Shown piece after piece: positions 6,791 to 15,105 of a DNA stretch of 16,608 nucleotides. The stretch is from Bacillota bacterium. GTDB taxonomy: Bacteria > Bacillota > Clostridia > Acetivibrionales > Acetivibrionaceae. Location of the stretch: NCBI GenBank assembly GCA_023398495.1, contig JAEWSG010000164.1:1-16608 (forward strand), in the 5' to 3' direction. How positions within the stretch are numbered: position 1 is the stretch's first letter; the number at the start of each line of letters is the position of its first letter. The notes under the pieces were generated by a model that saw only the letters and a list, made by a program, of their open reading frames with translations, had not been told where the DNA came from and made no database searches. A program made the position numbers and the translations under genes.

Positions 6791-8224
6791 TTACCTGTGT
6801 AACAGTTGTAACTTCTTCAAGTATTCAACCATTACCTTTTGTGCAATTGGTGCTGCAATTGCACCTCCAGAAGAACCACTGTATTCAAGTATAACTGTAA
6901 CTGCTATCTGTGGATTCTCCACCGGGGCAAAGCCAACAAACCACGCATGTTCCTTATTCTTTGTCTGAGCAGTCAGTTCATTTTCTGCTGTTCCGGTCTT
7001 ACCAGCTACATTAATGCCGCTTATAGCCGCTTTTTTACCTGTTCCGCTTTCTACAACCTCTTGCATCATCTTCTTTACCCTGTTAGCAACACTCTGCTCC
7101 ATTATCTTTCTGAACTCATCGGGTTTTGTAGTCTTTACTCTCTTGCCGTCCGACGATACTATACTACTAACAAGAAACGGCTTCATTATAACGCCATCAT
7201 TTGCTATACCGGATGTAATCATTGCCATATGAAGAGGTGAAACCAATATTTTACCTTGGCCCATTGCTATAGCAGCCATATCGTTCTGCTCCATTTTCTG
7301 ATATGGGAATAAGCTTTTACTAACAGGAATATCAAACGGTATATCACTTCCAAAGCAAACTCTATTCGACATTTCAATCAACTTTTCCTGTCCAAGCTTA
7401 ACACCTAGTTGTGCAAACACAACATTACTCGACACTGCAAGTGCCTTTTGAAGATCTATTTCTCCATTTGCCTTTCCTTTAGAATTACTGATTTTTTTAC
7501 CATCAATGGTAATAACACCTTTATCATTAAATTTTATGCCATCAAGCCTATTCTCTATAACCGCAGCTGAGGTTACTATTTTATAAGTTGATCCAGGTGC
7601 ATATAAACCTTGTGTTGCTCGTGGAAGAAAGGGAGCTTGTTGCGACTCTATCATAGCCTTCCAACTTTTTTCCATACTTTCTGCGTTTGTATCAAAATCA
7701 GGTTTACTTACTAAAACAAGTATCTCTCCCGTTTTTGGATCAAAAGCAACAACAGCACCATTTCTACTTCCCAACAACTCATGTGCCAGTTTCTGCAAAT
7801 CATGATCTATCGTGAGACTAAGACTATTACCCTCCTTTGTATCTTTATCCGAACTGCTGAACAAACCAAACACTTTTGTGTATTCATCAAGACCTAGCAG
7901 GTAGTTATTATATGCTGCTTCCAGTAAAGACCTTCCATAAACTTTTGAATTATAGCCTATCACATGACTGTAAATAGAGCCATACGGATATATACGATGT
8001 TGTTCCTTGTCTTTTTCTTCACTATATGCTAAAACTGTTCCGTTACGGTCGAAAATTTTTCCTCGTACTGTAGTTTCATCGGCTTGATACTGTCTCCTGT
8101 TATAGGAATTTTGTATCATCTCTTTGCTTTTAAAAACCTGTAGATATGTAAGGTACACAATCAAAACTAAGAATAGAGAGCAAATAGCTATGAGCACCTT
8201 TATTATTTTTTTATTCTCCTTCAT
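6791..8224 (-). CDS. Class B penicillin-binding protein (PbpA-like transpeptidase)
   Basis: Membrane-anchored D,D-transpeptidase that cross-links peptidoglycan and normally partners a SEDS glycosyltransferase. The 477-residue protein has one N-terminal membrane helix (about 8-28), a short pedestal region, and a transpeptidase domain with STYK (212-215, catalytic S212), SSN (265-267) and KTGT (409-412) all intact. At under 500 residues and without PASTA repeats it resembles actinobacterial PbpA more than SpoVD or the 650-700-residue division PBPs. The ATG at 8224 overlaps the end of the SEDS gene by 14 bp and has GGTGA just upstream; translational coupling is likely. A longer frame opens at 8281, but it would add 19 residues before the membrane anchor and overlap the SEDS gene further, so I prefer the shorter form. 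Confidence 0.92.
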   Translation of the reverse strand: MKENKKIIKVLIAICSLFLVLIVYLTYLQVFKSKEMIQNSYNRRQYQADETTVRGKIFDRNGTVLAYSEEKDKEQHRIYPYGSIYSHVIGYNSKVYGRSLLEAAYNNYLLGLDEYTKVFGLFSSSDKDTKEGNSLSLTIDHDLQKLAHELLGSRNGAVVAFDPKTGEILVLVSKPDFDTNAESMEKSWKAMIESQQAPFLPRATQGLYAPGSTYKIVTSAAVIENRLDGIKFNDKGVITIDGKKISNSKGKANGEIDLQKALAVSSNVVFAQLGVKLGQEKLIEMSNRVCFGSDIPFDIPVSKSLFPYQKMEQNDMAAIAMGQGKILVSPLHMAMITSGIANDGVIMKPFLVSSIVSSDGKRVKTTKPDEFRKIMEQSVANRVKKMMQEVVESGTGKKAAISGINVAGKTGTAENELTAQTKNKEHAWFVGFAPVENPQIAVTVILEYSGSSGGAIAAPIAQKVMVEYLKKLQLLHR

Positions 8225-9485
8225 CTGTTTCACCGTCCATATCAGCATAATCCTCTTTGGATATTGCCTGCAAAATTCCAAGTATAATAAAACTGCTCAC
8301 AAGGGAACTACCACCATAGCTAATATATGGAAGTGTAATTCCAGTTAAGGGTATAAGCTTTATTACACCTCCAATAATTATAAAGGTCTGTAAGCCCAGC
8401 ATAGTCGTAATTCCAAGCCCTAAAACCTTGTTAAATCTTTTTCTAACCTTCATAACAATTTTCAGTCCTCTATAAGTGAGCAGCATATACAAAAGGATAA
8501 TGGCTACACCTGTCAATATACCCATTTCTTCGCATATTGCAGAAAAAATAAAGTCGGTATTGACTGCCGGAACATAGTCAGGCCTTCCAAGGCCAATGCC
8601 TGTTCCAAAATATCCGCCTGAACTTATTGCAAACAGTGATTGTGTTATTTGATAACCCTTACCGGCAATATCAGCCCAAGGATTTAACCATGTATCAATC
8701 CTCACCTTAATGTGATGTACAAAAAAGTACCCAAAAAGAGCAATAGGGATGGTAAAAACAATATTAAAAAAATAAAAAATCGTATCTTTTCCAAAGACAT
8801 AGAGAACCATCATATATATAAATGCTATAAGAACTATAGATCCCCATTCCCTTTGAAGCATAAGGAAACCGATATTGAGAGATGTAAAAGCAACCAGAAT
8901 TATCCTGTTTAATCTTAATTTCGTTGTCTCACAGTATTTTGAATTCTCAAAAAACAACCGATCTGGTCTCTTAAAATAACAAGCTAAAAAAAGTATATAT
9001 AAAACCTTTGATATTTCTAATGGTTGAAAGCTCTGTCCGTTTATTACAATCCAATTTGTAGCACCATTTATATTTCTTCCAAAGATCAAAGTCAGCAGAT
9101 ACAACAAAACGGCTGACACCATATAATACATGGCTAATTGTTCCCATCTTTTGAACCATCGGAAAAATTGACATGATAATATAAACATAACTATTCCGAT
9201 CACCATCCAAACTGCCTGCCTGATACCAAGTCCGTTATCAAGACGGTATATCATTATAATCCCAAGACTTAAAAGCATAGACACTATAAGGAACAAGTAC
9301 TCGTCTCCAAGTCCCCTTTTGAGTATTATAAAGTAAGCAGTACACAGCGAAAAAATTACGCCAATACCCAGTACCAACGTATCATATTTATAAGACCTCA
9401 TATTATAAAAAATATAAGTGTATGCAAGCAGATTAAGAAGAATAATGTAATTAACAGGCTTGCGGTATGTAAATATTCCAAACAA
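8211..9485 (-). CDS. SEDS-family peptidoglycan glycosyltransferase (FtsW/RodA/SpoVE)
   Basis: Polytopic membrane enzyme that polymerises lipid II into glycan strands. The 424-residue protein has about ten hydrophobic segments. The conserved extracellular TDFIF...EE motif is present, with its aspartate in the position linked to SEDS catalysis, and the signature GITLPYISYGGSS lies near the C-terminus. The acidic tail (DYADMDGETDEGE) is cytosolic. The start is TTG at 9485, supported by GAGGTGA 4 nt upstream and by the lack of an in-frame ATG until residue 29, which would remove the first helix. It is sandwiched between an FHA gene (78-bp gap) and a class B PBP (14-bp overlap), so the SEDS and PBP probably form one polymerase-transpeptidase pair. 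Whether it serves elongation, division or sporulation is not decidable here. Confidence 0.92.
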   Translation of the reverse strand: MFGIFTYRKPVNYIILLNLLAYTYIFYNMRSYKYDTLVLGIGVIFSLCTAYFIILKRGLGDEYLFLIVSMLLSLGIIMIYRLDNGLGIRQAVWMVIGIVMFILSCQFFRWFKRWEQLAMYYMVSAVLLYLLTLIFGRNINGATNWIVINGQSFQPLEISKVLYILFLACYFKRPDRLFFENSKYCETTKLRLNRIILVAFTSLNIGFLMLQREWGSIVLIAFIYMMVLYVFGKDTIFYFFNIVFTIPIALFGYFFVHHIKVRIDTWLNPWADIAGKGYQITQSLFAISSGGYFGTGIGLGRPDYVPAVNTDFIFSAICEEMGILTGVAIILLYMLLTYRGLKIVMKVRKRFNKVLGLGITTMLGLQTFIIIGGVIKLIPLTGITLPYISYGGSSLVSSFIILGILQAISKEDYADMDGETDEGE

Positions 9486-9563
9486 ACAATCACCTCATTT
9501 TAGGGATATCAAATATAACTTCTTCTATATTTCAATTATGCCTGTAAAAAGCATAATTATAAA

Positions 9564-10010
9564 TCATTTATCCGGCAATACGTCTACAAATAAGAATTCT
9601 AACTGCCCCAAACTGATTTTATCACCGTTGTTTAATCTCTGCTCATAGCCTTCTTTCAAAGTATTCTCATTTGCAGCTGTTCCATTTTTACTCCCAAGAT
9701 CCTTAATGTAATAACCTCCATCCCTAATTACAATTTTGGCATGTAAACCTGATATAAAAGGATCTTTTATTGTAATATCATTTTTATCATTCCTGCCAAT
9801 TATCATATTTTTTGTAATTGTATAAGTTTCTTCGACTTTAAAGTTGAGCATCTCCCTTTGATTTATCAATTTAAGATATGGACAATTAGCATTAGTTCTG
9901 AAAAAGTTCATTGTTTTTATATCCATATAAATTAGACGAATTATACCATAAATAAAGCAATATATAATAAATACAAATACAAAATTCATTAACAAAGTTA
10001 TTATACCCAT
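9564..10010 (-). CDS. Membrane-anchored FHA-domain protein
   Basis: The 148-residue protein has a single N-terminal membrane helix (about 4-28), a linker of roughly 35 residues, and one forkhead-associated domain (about 62-143). FHA domains bind phosphothreonine. The key features are present: GR (72-73), S87-x-x-H90, and NGT (109-111) after the DLGSK turn. It is the first gene of the FHA-SEDS-PBP unit, and the start ATG at 10010 follows a GGAAGTGA site. By analogy with actinobacterial FhaB, which lies beside rodA and pbpA, it may tether a phosphorylated regulator to the wall-synthesis complex. No Ser/Thr kinase or phosphatase is in the window, so the partner is unknown. Confidence 0.88.
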   Translation of the reverse strand: MGIITLLMNFVFVFIIYCFIYGIIRLIYMDIKTMNFFRTNANCPYLKLINQREMLNFKVEETYTITKNMIIGRNDKNDITIKDPFISGLHAKIVIRDGGYYIKDLGSKNGTAANENTLKEGYEQRLNNGDKISLGQLEFLFVDVLPDK

Positions 10011-10208
10011 TATTATTCACTTCCTTGTCATTTGACGTATTATTTAGAACTCTTATCTCTTATAAATTATATTCCTAAAAAATAGAATTTCAAATAGTTA
10101 TTTTTTTTATTTTCACCAAATACGCTTATTATATGGTATAATTATCTCTGATTAAATTTTACATAAAATGTTTTAGTAAAATTTGTGGAAAAAAATCGAA
10201 TAATAAAG

Positions 10209-10214
10209 TATAAT
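10209..10214 (+). promoter_or_regulatory. Candidate -10 box for the c-di-GMP gene
   Basis: A perfect TATAAT lies 39 bp before the chosen ATG; another is at 10137-10142. Neither has a good -35 at 17 bp, so these are candidates only in a region that is nearly all A and T. Confidence 0.25.
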
Positions 10215-10253
10215 TAAGGCACAAGATTGTATCCCATAAAACAGGGTGGTAAA

Positions 10254-11768
10254 ATGGTATCCAGAACATCGTTTAGGGAATTCTTAAAAATTTTAAAAGA
10301 AAAGCTCCATAATCAGTACTTTAGCAGCGGAACTAAAGTATTAGAAATCTCTATTTGCTTCTTACTGCTGTTACTTTTGTCGATATCTTTTTCTCTTGAA
10401 AAAGTACCCCCAGATTACAGAGCTTTTACATCTCAAATTCAAATACTTATAATTTTCTATATTGTATTCCGGTTTAACTTTTTTGGATTAGCTTATACAA
10501 TTGTCTTGAGCTCTTATGATTTAACAGCACTTATACATAAGTATAATACTTCGCATGATCTGAGCTACTTGATAGGTTTTACACTAAGAATGCTTACTAT
10601 CATACTAGGAACAATAGTTGCTATCCTTGTATATAAACAAGAAATTCAAAAGAGGAAGCTTCAAAGGCTGGCAATCACAGACGAATTGACTGATATATAT
10701 AACCAGAGACAATTCAGGATTTTGCTGGATAGAGAAATTACAAACGCTAATGCCAATAACAGTTCACTTGGCTTAATAATGATGGATATTGACAATTTTA
10801 ATATGTACAACGATTTATACGGCCATGAATGTGGAGACAATATACTCAAAGGTACATCCGCTATTTTGAAATCAATTGTAAAACAGAATGGTTATGTTTG
10901 CAGATATGGAGGGGACGAATTTGCTATTATATTTCCAAACACTGATCTTGAAACCCTGGAAATGGTAGCATACAATATAATACATAAATTCAATATGGTG
11001 AGAAGTGGCTATTTTTCGGAAAAACTCTCAGAAAAGGTTACCCTTTCAATAGGTCTCTCAGAATACCCAAACAGATCTTGCAGCAAGAGCGAGCTTATTT
11101 CTCATTCGGATATGGCTTTATACCATGCTAAAAACCTTGGTAAAGGCAGGGTCCACTTATATCAGGATATCATTTCACAGATCCGTAAAAATATAAACTC
11201 AGATAATCAACAACTTATAGGAGCCTTCAAAGGGTTACTTAGTACAATCTCTGCAAAAGACAAGTATACACATGCACATAGTGAACGTGTATCTTCTTAT
11301 GCAGTACTGATAGGCAAAGCAATGAACTTAAGCAACAATGAACTCAGTGTTCTTGAATATGCAGGACTTTTGCATGATATCGGTAAAATTGAGATACCAA
11401 AAACTTTGTTAAATAAACATGGAATCTTAACTGATGATGAACAGGACATTATCCGTCAGCACCCTGTATACAGTGAAAATATACTTGAACCCCTAGAAGA
11501 CATTGATAATCTTATGGATTACGTCAGACACCATCATGAAAGATTTGATGGTTCAGGGTATCCTGATGGCCTTGCAGGTTATGAAATAAGCCTTGGTGCC
11601 AGAATACTATGTGTGGCAGACTCCTTCGATGCAATGATTTCAGAACGTCCATACAGCAAAAGAAAAACCACTGAAGAAGCTCTACACGAATTGAGGCTCT
11701 ATTCAGGTACCCAATTTGATCCTGAGATTGTTGATATTTTTTCTGCTGCTATGAATCCCGCATATTGA
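10254..11768 (+). CDS. Membrane GGDEF and HD-GYP protein (c-di-GMP synthesis and breakdown)
   Basis: The 504-residue protein has N-terminal membrane helices (roughly 29-47, 61-86 and 104-127), a GGDEF domain (about 135-303) and an HD-GYP domain (about 322-500). The active-site GGDEF is intact at 219-223, as are HD (374-375), HHHER (426-430) and GSGYP (433-437), so both cyclase and phosphodiesterase activity are possible. The inhibitory I-site that normally reads RxxD before GGDEF appears as KQNG, suggesting loss of product inhibition. The ATG at 10254 is chosen for the AGGGTGG site just upstream; a TTG at 10227 is possible but has no such site. No sensor domain such as PAS is seen between the helices and GGDEF. 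It stands alone, divergent from the FHA cluster and convergent with the rhomboid gene. Confidence 0.93.
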   Translation: MVSRTSFREFLKILKEKLHNQYFSSGTKVLEISICFLLLLLLSISFSLEKVPPDYRAFTSQIQILIIFYIVFRFNFFGLAYTIVLSSYDLTALIHKYNTSHDLSYLIGFTLRMLTIILGTIVAILVYKQEIQKRKLQRLAITDELTDIYNQRQFRILLDREITNANANNSSLGLIMMDIDNFNMYNDLYGHECGDNILKGTSAILKSIVKQNGYVCRYGGDEFAIIFPNTDLETLEMVAYNIIHKFNMVRSGYFSEKLSEKVTLSIGLSEYPNRSCSKSELISHSDMALYHAKNLGKGRVHLYQDIISQIRKNINSDNQQLIGAFKGLLSTISAKDKYTHAHSERVSSYAVLIGKAMNLSNNELSVLEYAGLLHDIGKIEIPKTLLNKHGILTDDEQDIIRQHPVYSENILEPLEDIDNLMDYVRHHHERFDGSGYPDGLAGYEISLGARILCVADSFDAMISERPYSKRKTTEEALHELRLYSGTQFDPEIVDIFSAAMNPAY

Positions 11769-11904
11769 ATAATTCGTTGCACTATAAACTCATCTTCATG
11801 TCTCAATGTTTTTATTGTACATATATAGAATACTTCTTAAAAAAGTCATCGCAGCGGATATTGCGCCTTTGATTTCAGCTACGGATGCGGTATGTTTTCA
11901 AATT

Positions 11905-13488
11905 TTATCTCAGTTTCTTTTCAATTTGTTCTATATATTGGTCTATCTCCTCTTTGTTTTCAGGGTTAAGTTTGGCTGCTTCTTTTAATTCCACTCTGGC
12001 CAATTCATATTGCTGAGTGTCAAGATATAACACTCCAGTCAAATAATGTCCTTTTGGAGCATTGATATCTTTCAGCAGTTTGGCGGTTTCTATCGCTTCA
12101 TCATACTTATTTTGATAAGCTTCAGCTACAGACACATTATAAAGTATTCCCCATTTTATATCATAATCAGTTGGTTCCATTTGAATGATTTCTTCTCCTA
12201 ATTTTTCAGCCTCAACCCATTTATCTTCTTCTGTTAATTGCATAAATTCAATATATTTATTTTTTACTATGTGTTCTGTTTGGTATTCAATATTTCTGTT
12301 GCTGTTAAAGCCATAGTATAGCCCGGTAATAACCACAACAATGGTTGCAGTTATAAATACAGGCCTGCTCAGTAATTTATTAGAAATACCTCTTAGCTTA
12401 ACAATGCCAGAGGTCAGGAAGCCTCCTATCAGTCCACCTATATGTGCAAAATTATCTATCCTTGGACTTGTAAAACCATATATAAGATTATAAATTATCA
12501 TTACCAAAATGCTATTTCCAAAATATCGCTTAAATACAGAAGGGTTTTCAACAGCAAGGTATAAAAGTGCTCCGAACAATCCAAATATTGATCCCGAGGC
12601 TCCAACTCCAGAGCTTGTTGAAAACATAAAGCTGGCAATATTACCGATTATACCTGCTGCAAAATATATTGCAGTAAATTTTCTATGACCGTATATACCT
12701 TCCACTACTCTTCCAAAAACAAATAAAGACAATGAATTTGCAAGTAGATGCTTCAGGTCAGCATGTAGAAATATAGGTGTGATAAATCTCCAATACTCGC
12801 CTGACATAATACTGAAGTTTTCTTTAGCTCCAAAAGGAATGAACAAATATCTAACATCAATGCTTTGAAAACGGGCATAAATGTTCATTATAAGCCATAT
12901 TGCAATGTTGATTGCCAACAAGCAATATGTCACATATGGAACTCTTAAATGAAAACGATTACTTTCTCTAATTTCTACCAAGTTTTCAGTATCTGTCTCT
13001 ATGCTAATGTCAAGTTCTGATTCAAGATTGTCAGAAGTTGCTCCCAAAATCAAATTTAGAGCATCCTCCAAACCTTCCGTTTGTATTGGAAGTTCATATA
13101 ATTTTTTTACGTTCCTACTTTGCAAATCAACACTTATGCATGGCAAATATTTTTTAAGATATACATCTTCCATCTGTCCTTCTTTAATTAATTGAAGCTT
13201 CTCTTTGTCAGGCTCTGAATTGAAAATAAACACCTGAAATGCAAACACTGAAGGACTGCCCATCCTTGCCAAATTACTTCGACTGACCTCAAGTTTATTC
13301 ATTATCTGTTCTTTACTCAGGTAATCGGCATCCAACAACTCTGCAATAACGAATTTACTCTCCACCACTTTCTGTACAATTCTCATACCCTCATATTGTA
13401 TTTGACTACCATTTTTATCAATAATCGGACCAAAGTTGTAATTATTAATAAGCAAAGTGCATACCTTGTCCATATAATTAGTCTTCAT
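11905..13488 (-). CDS. Rhomboid-family intramembrane serine protease with TPR tail (GluP/YqgP-like)
   Basis: The 527-residue membrane protease has three parts. Residues 1-180 form a soluble N-terminal domain. Residues about 184-390 hold the rhomboid core with catalytic S298 in GASG, H349 in AHIGG, and the HxxxN motif (H247, N251) after the first helix. A seventh hydrophobic helix (about 376-393) leads to a C-terminal region (about 405-525) with two or three TPR-like helical pairs. This order matches Bacillus YqgP/GluP, linked to membrane protein quality control. The ATG at 13488 follows GAGGTG with an 8-nt spacer; a second methionine at residue 6 is possible. It is transcribed alone, divergent from the radical SAM genes and convergent with the c-di-GMP gene; I see no terminator in the 136 bp at its 3' side. 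Substrates cannot be inferred. Confidence 0.92.
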   Translation of the reverse strand: MKTNYMDKVCTLLINNYNFGPIIDKNGSQIQYEGMRIVQKVVESKFVIAELLDADYLSKEQIMNKLEVSRSNLARMGSPSVFAFQVFIFNSEPDKEKLQLIKEGQMEDVYLKKYLPCISVDLQSRNVKKLYELPIQTEGLEDALNLILGATSDNLESELDISIETDTENLVEIRESNRFHLRVPYVTYCLLAINIAIWLIMNIYARFQSIDVRYLFIPFGAKENFSIMSGEYWRFITPIFLHADLKHLLANSLSLFVFGRVVEGIYGHRKFTAIYFAAGIIGNIASFMFSTSSGVGASGSIFGLFGALLYLAVENPSVFKRYFGNSILVMIIYNLIYGFTSPRIDNFAHIGGLIGGFLTSGIVKLRGISNKLLSRPVFITATIVVVITGLYYGFNSNRNIEYQTEHIVKNKYIEFMQLTEEDKWVEAEKLGEEIIQMEPTDYDIKWGILYNVSVAEAYQNKYDEAIETAKLLKDINAPKGHYLTGVLYLDTQQYELARVELKEAAKLNPENKEEIDQYIEQIEKKLR

Positions 13489-13658
13489 TTTATCAGCACC
13501 TCGATTTAACCGTTATTCATTTATTCTTTCCATTATATCAGAATTATCTTTTATGTTCTAATTGAAATTTGAGATTTTAAGATTGCGAGGTATATTGAAA
13601 CTAAAACGAAATTATGAGAAAATTAATATGTTAATACCTTAAGAAATGCATTGCATCA

Positions 13659-13683
13659 AACTCTAGTGTACGTTATCTATATC
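13659..13683 (+). promoter_or_regulatory. 25-bp box, copy 2 (upstream of radical SAM pair)
   Basis: Matches 5949-5973 (opposite strand) at 24 of 25 positions and reads toward the radical SAM genes, ending 83 bp before the first ATG. Unlike copy 1, it is not framed by the short ACTTTAGTG dyad. A 6-bp dyad, AGGTAT and ATACCT, lies upstream (13588-13593, 13634-13639). Confidence 0.5.
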
Positions 13684-13766
13684 TTAAAACACAATTTACA
13701 TCTTATGAAATTAACTTATGATCCAAGACTTTATATTTTTATTTTAGTTTGAAAGGAAAACGATAA

Positions 13767-15083
13767 ATGAATATTCTTCTCGTAGCTCCGGATATTGAAA
13801 GTAAATTTGCACGAAGTAAAAGGGGATTCAAAATACCCTATCCGATAATGTTTTCAACGTGCGGATTACAGCTATTAGGTGCATTGACACCATCAAAACA
13901 TTCCATAAAGATAGTTGACGAAACTATTGGTGAAAAGGTCGATTTTAATGTAAATTATGATCTTGTGGGCATTTCAATGATGACAACACAATCATCAAGA
14001 GGGTACAAAATAGCCGATGAGTTTAGGAAACGGGGTATTAAAGTAGTTGGTGGCGGATATCACCCATCGGTTTTACCTGACGAAGCATTAGAGCATTTTG
14101 ACGCAATAACAATTGGTGAGGGTGAAAATACATGGAACGAGCTTATTAGTGATGCTGAAAAAGGTCAGTTAAAGCAAATCTATCATTCCGAAAAACTGGC
14201 AGATATGAATGATATTCCATGGCCTAGACGTGATCTGGTCCGTGACAAGAGGTTTGGAGTTAAAAATTTTATTCAAACAAGCAGAGGCTGTCCTCAAAAA
14301 TGTTCGTTCTGTTCTATTATTAAATTTTTTGGATATTCTTATCGTTGTCGACCCATTAATGACGTTATAGCTGAAATTAAACATTTGAAGAAAACCGGTT
14401 GCCTTAAATGGAATATGGTTTTCTTTAGTGATGATAATATTGTTGGTGACCCAACCTATGCAAAAGAGCTTTTTAAAGCGTTAATACCATTAAAAATAAA
14501 ATGGGGCAGTCAATGTTCAATTGCAATAGCAAAGGATGATGAGTTATTAAGACTTGCTAAAGATAGCGGCTGCGTTGCGCTTGCAATAGGATTGGAAACT
14601 CTTTCTGAACAATCTTTAAAACATGCTAACAAAAATATGGGTAATTCAATATGGTATAAAGAAGCTATAGCCAAAATACATAGCTATAAAATTGCTATAT
14701 TCGGTTTATTTATATTTGGTTTTGATAGTGATGATATTACAGTTTTTGATAAGACACTAGCATTTATAGAAGAAAACCACTTGGAGTATGCTATGTTCTC
14801 AGTTTTAACACCACTTCCAGGAACAAGCTTTTATGAGGAATTTAAGAGAAATGGGAGATTATTGCACGAAAATTGGGCTGACTATGATTTTCAACATGTC
14901 GTGTTTAAACCTGCTCTTATGACCGCTCAAGAACTTCAGGATGGCAGATATAATACAGCAAAAAAAATTCACTCAATACGGTCAATCTGTAAACGTGTTT
15001 TTGGTGCAAAAACGAATTTGGTTTTTCCACTGATTATGAATTTGGCATTGAAAAGGTTATACCATCACTTGCCAAGGATATAA
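13767..15083 (+). CDS. Radical SAM protein with B12-binding-like N-terminal domain (first of pair)
   Basis: The 438-residue protein begins with a Rossmann-like domain (about 1-140) typical of B12-dependent radical SAM enzymes; the GGGYHP...PDEAL segment (95-107) and GEGE (117-120) fit this family, but the DxHxxG cobalamin histidine motif is absent. The radical SAM domain has CPQKC-SFC, with C175, C179 and C182 forming the CxxxCxxC [4Fe-4S] site. The C-terminal part ends with the LTPLPGT segment and a W..YD..H.VF.P motif seen in HpnJ/BchE-like relatives. The ATG at 13767 follows AAAGGA. It is followed after 22 bp by a paralogue. The reaction is unknown: methylation or carbon-skeleton change of a lipid, cofactor or natural product are all possible. 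No biosynthetic neighbour narrows it. Confidence 0.88.
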   Translation: MNILLVAPDIESKFARSKRGFKIPYPIMFSTCGLQLLGALTPSKHSIKIVDETIGEKVDFNVNYDLVGISMMTTQSSRGYKIADEFRKRGIKVVGGGYHPSVLPDEALEHFDAITIGEGENTWNELISDAEKGQLKQIYHSEKLADMNDIPWPRRDLVRDKRFGVKNFIQTSRGCPQKCSFCSIIKFFGYSYRCRPINDVIAEIKHLKKTGCLKWNMVFFSDDNIVGDPTYAKELFKALIPLKIKWGSQCSIAIAKDDELLRLAKDSGCVALAIGLETLSEQSLKHANKNMGNSIWYKEAIAKIHSYKIAIFGLFIFGFDSDDITVFDKTLAFIEENHLEYAMFSVLTPLPGTSFYEEFKRNGRLLHENWADYDFQHVVFKPALMTAQELQDGRYNTAKKIHSIRSICKRVFGAKTNLVFPLIMNLALKRLYHHLPRI

Positions 15084-15105
15084 ATAGGACTATTATCGGA
15101 AAGGC

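Noticed and set aside
6839..7240. Plus-strand frame with many cysteines opposite the PBP gene
   Set aside because: It is antisense to a well-supported PBP with all catalytic motifs and has no independent coding evidence.
8712..8912. Lysine-rich plus-strand frame inside the SEDS gene
   Set aside because: The complementary strand of hydrophobic AT-rich codons naturally reads as Lys/Asn-rich; no ribosome binding site is present.
11769..11904. Terminator between the c-di-GMP gene and the rhomboid gene
   Set aside because: I looked for a stem plus U-tract between these convergent genes and found none that was convincing.
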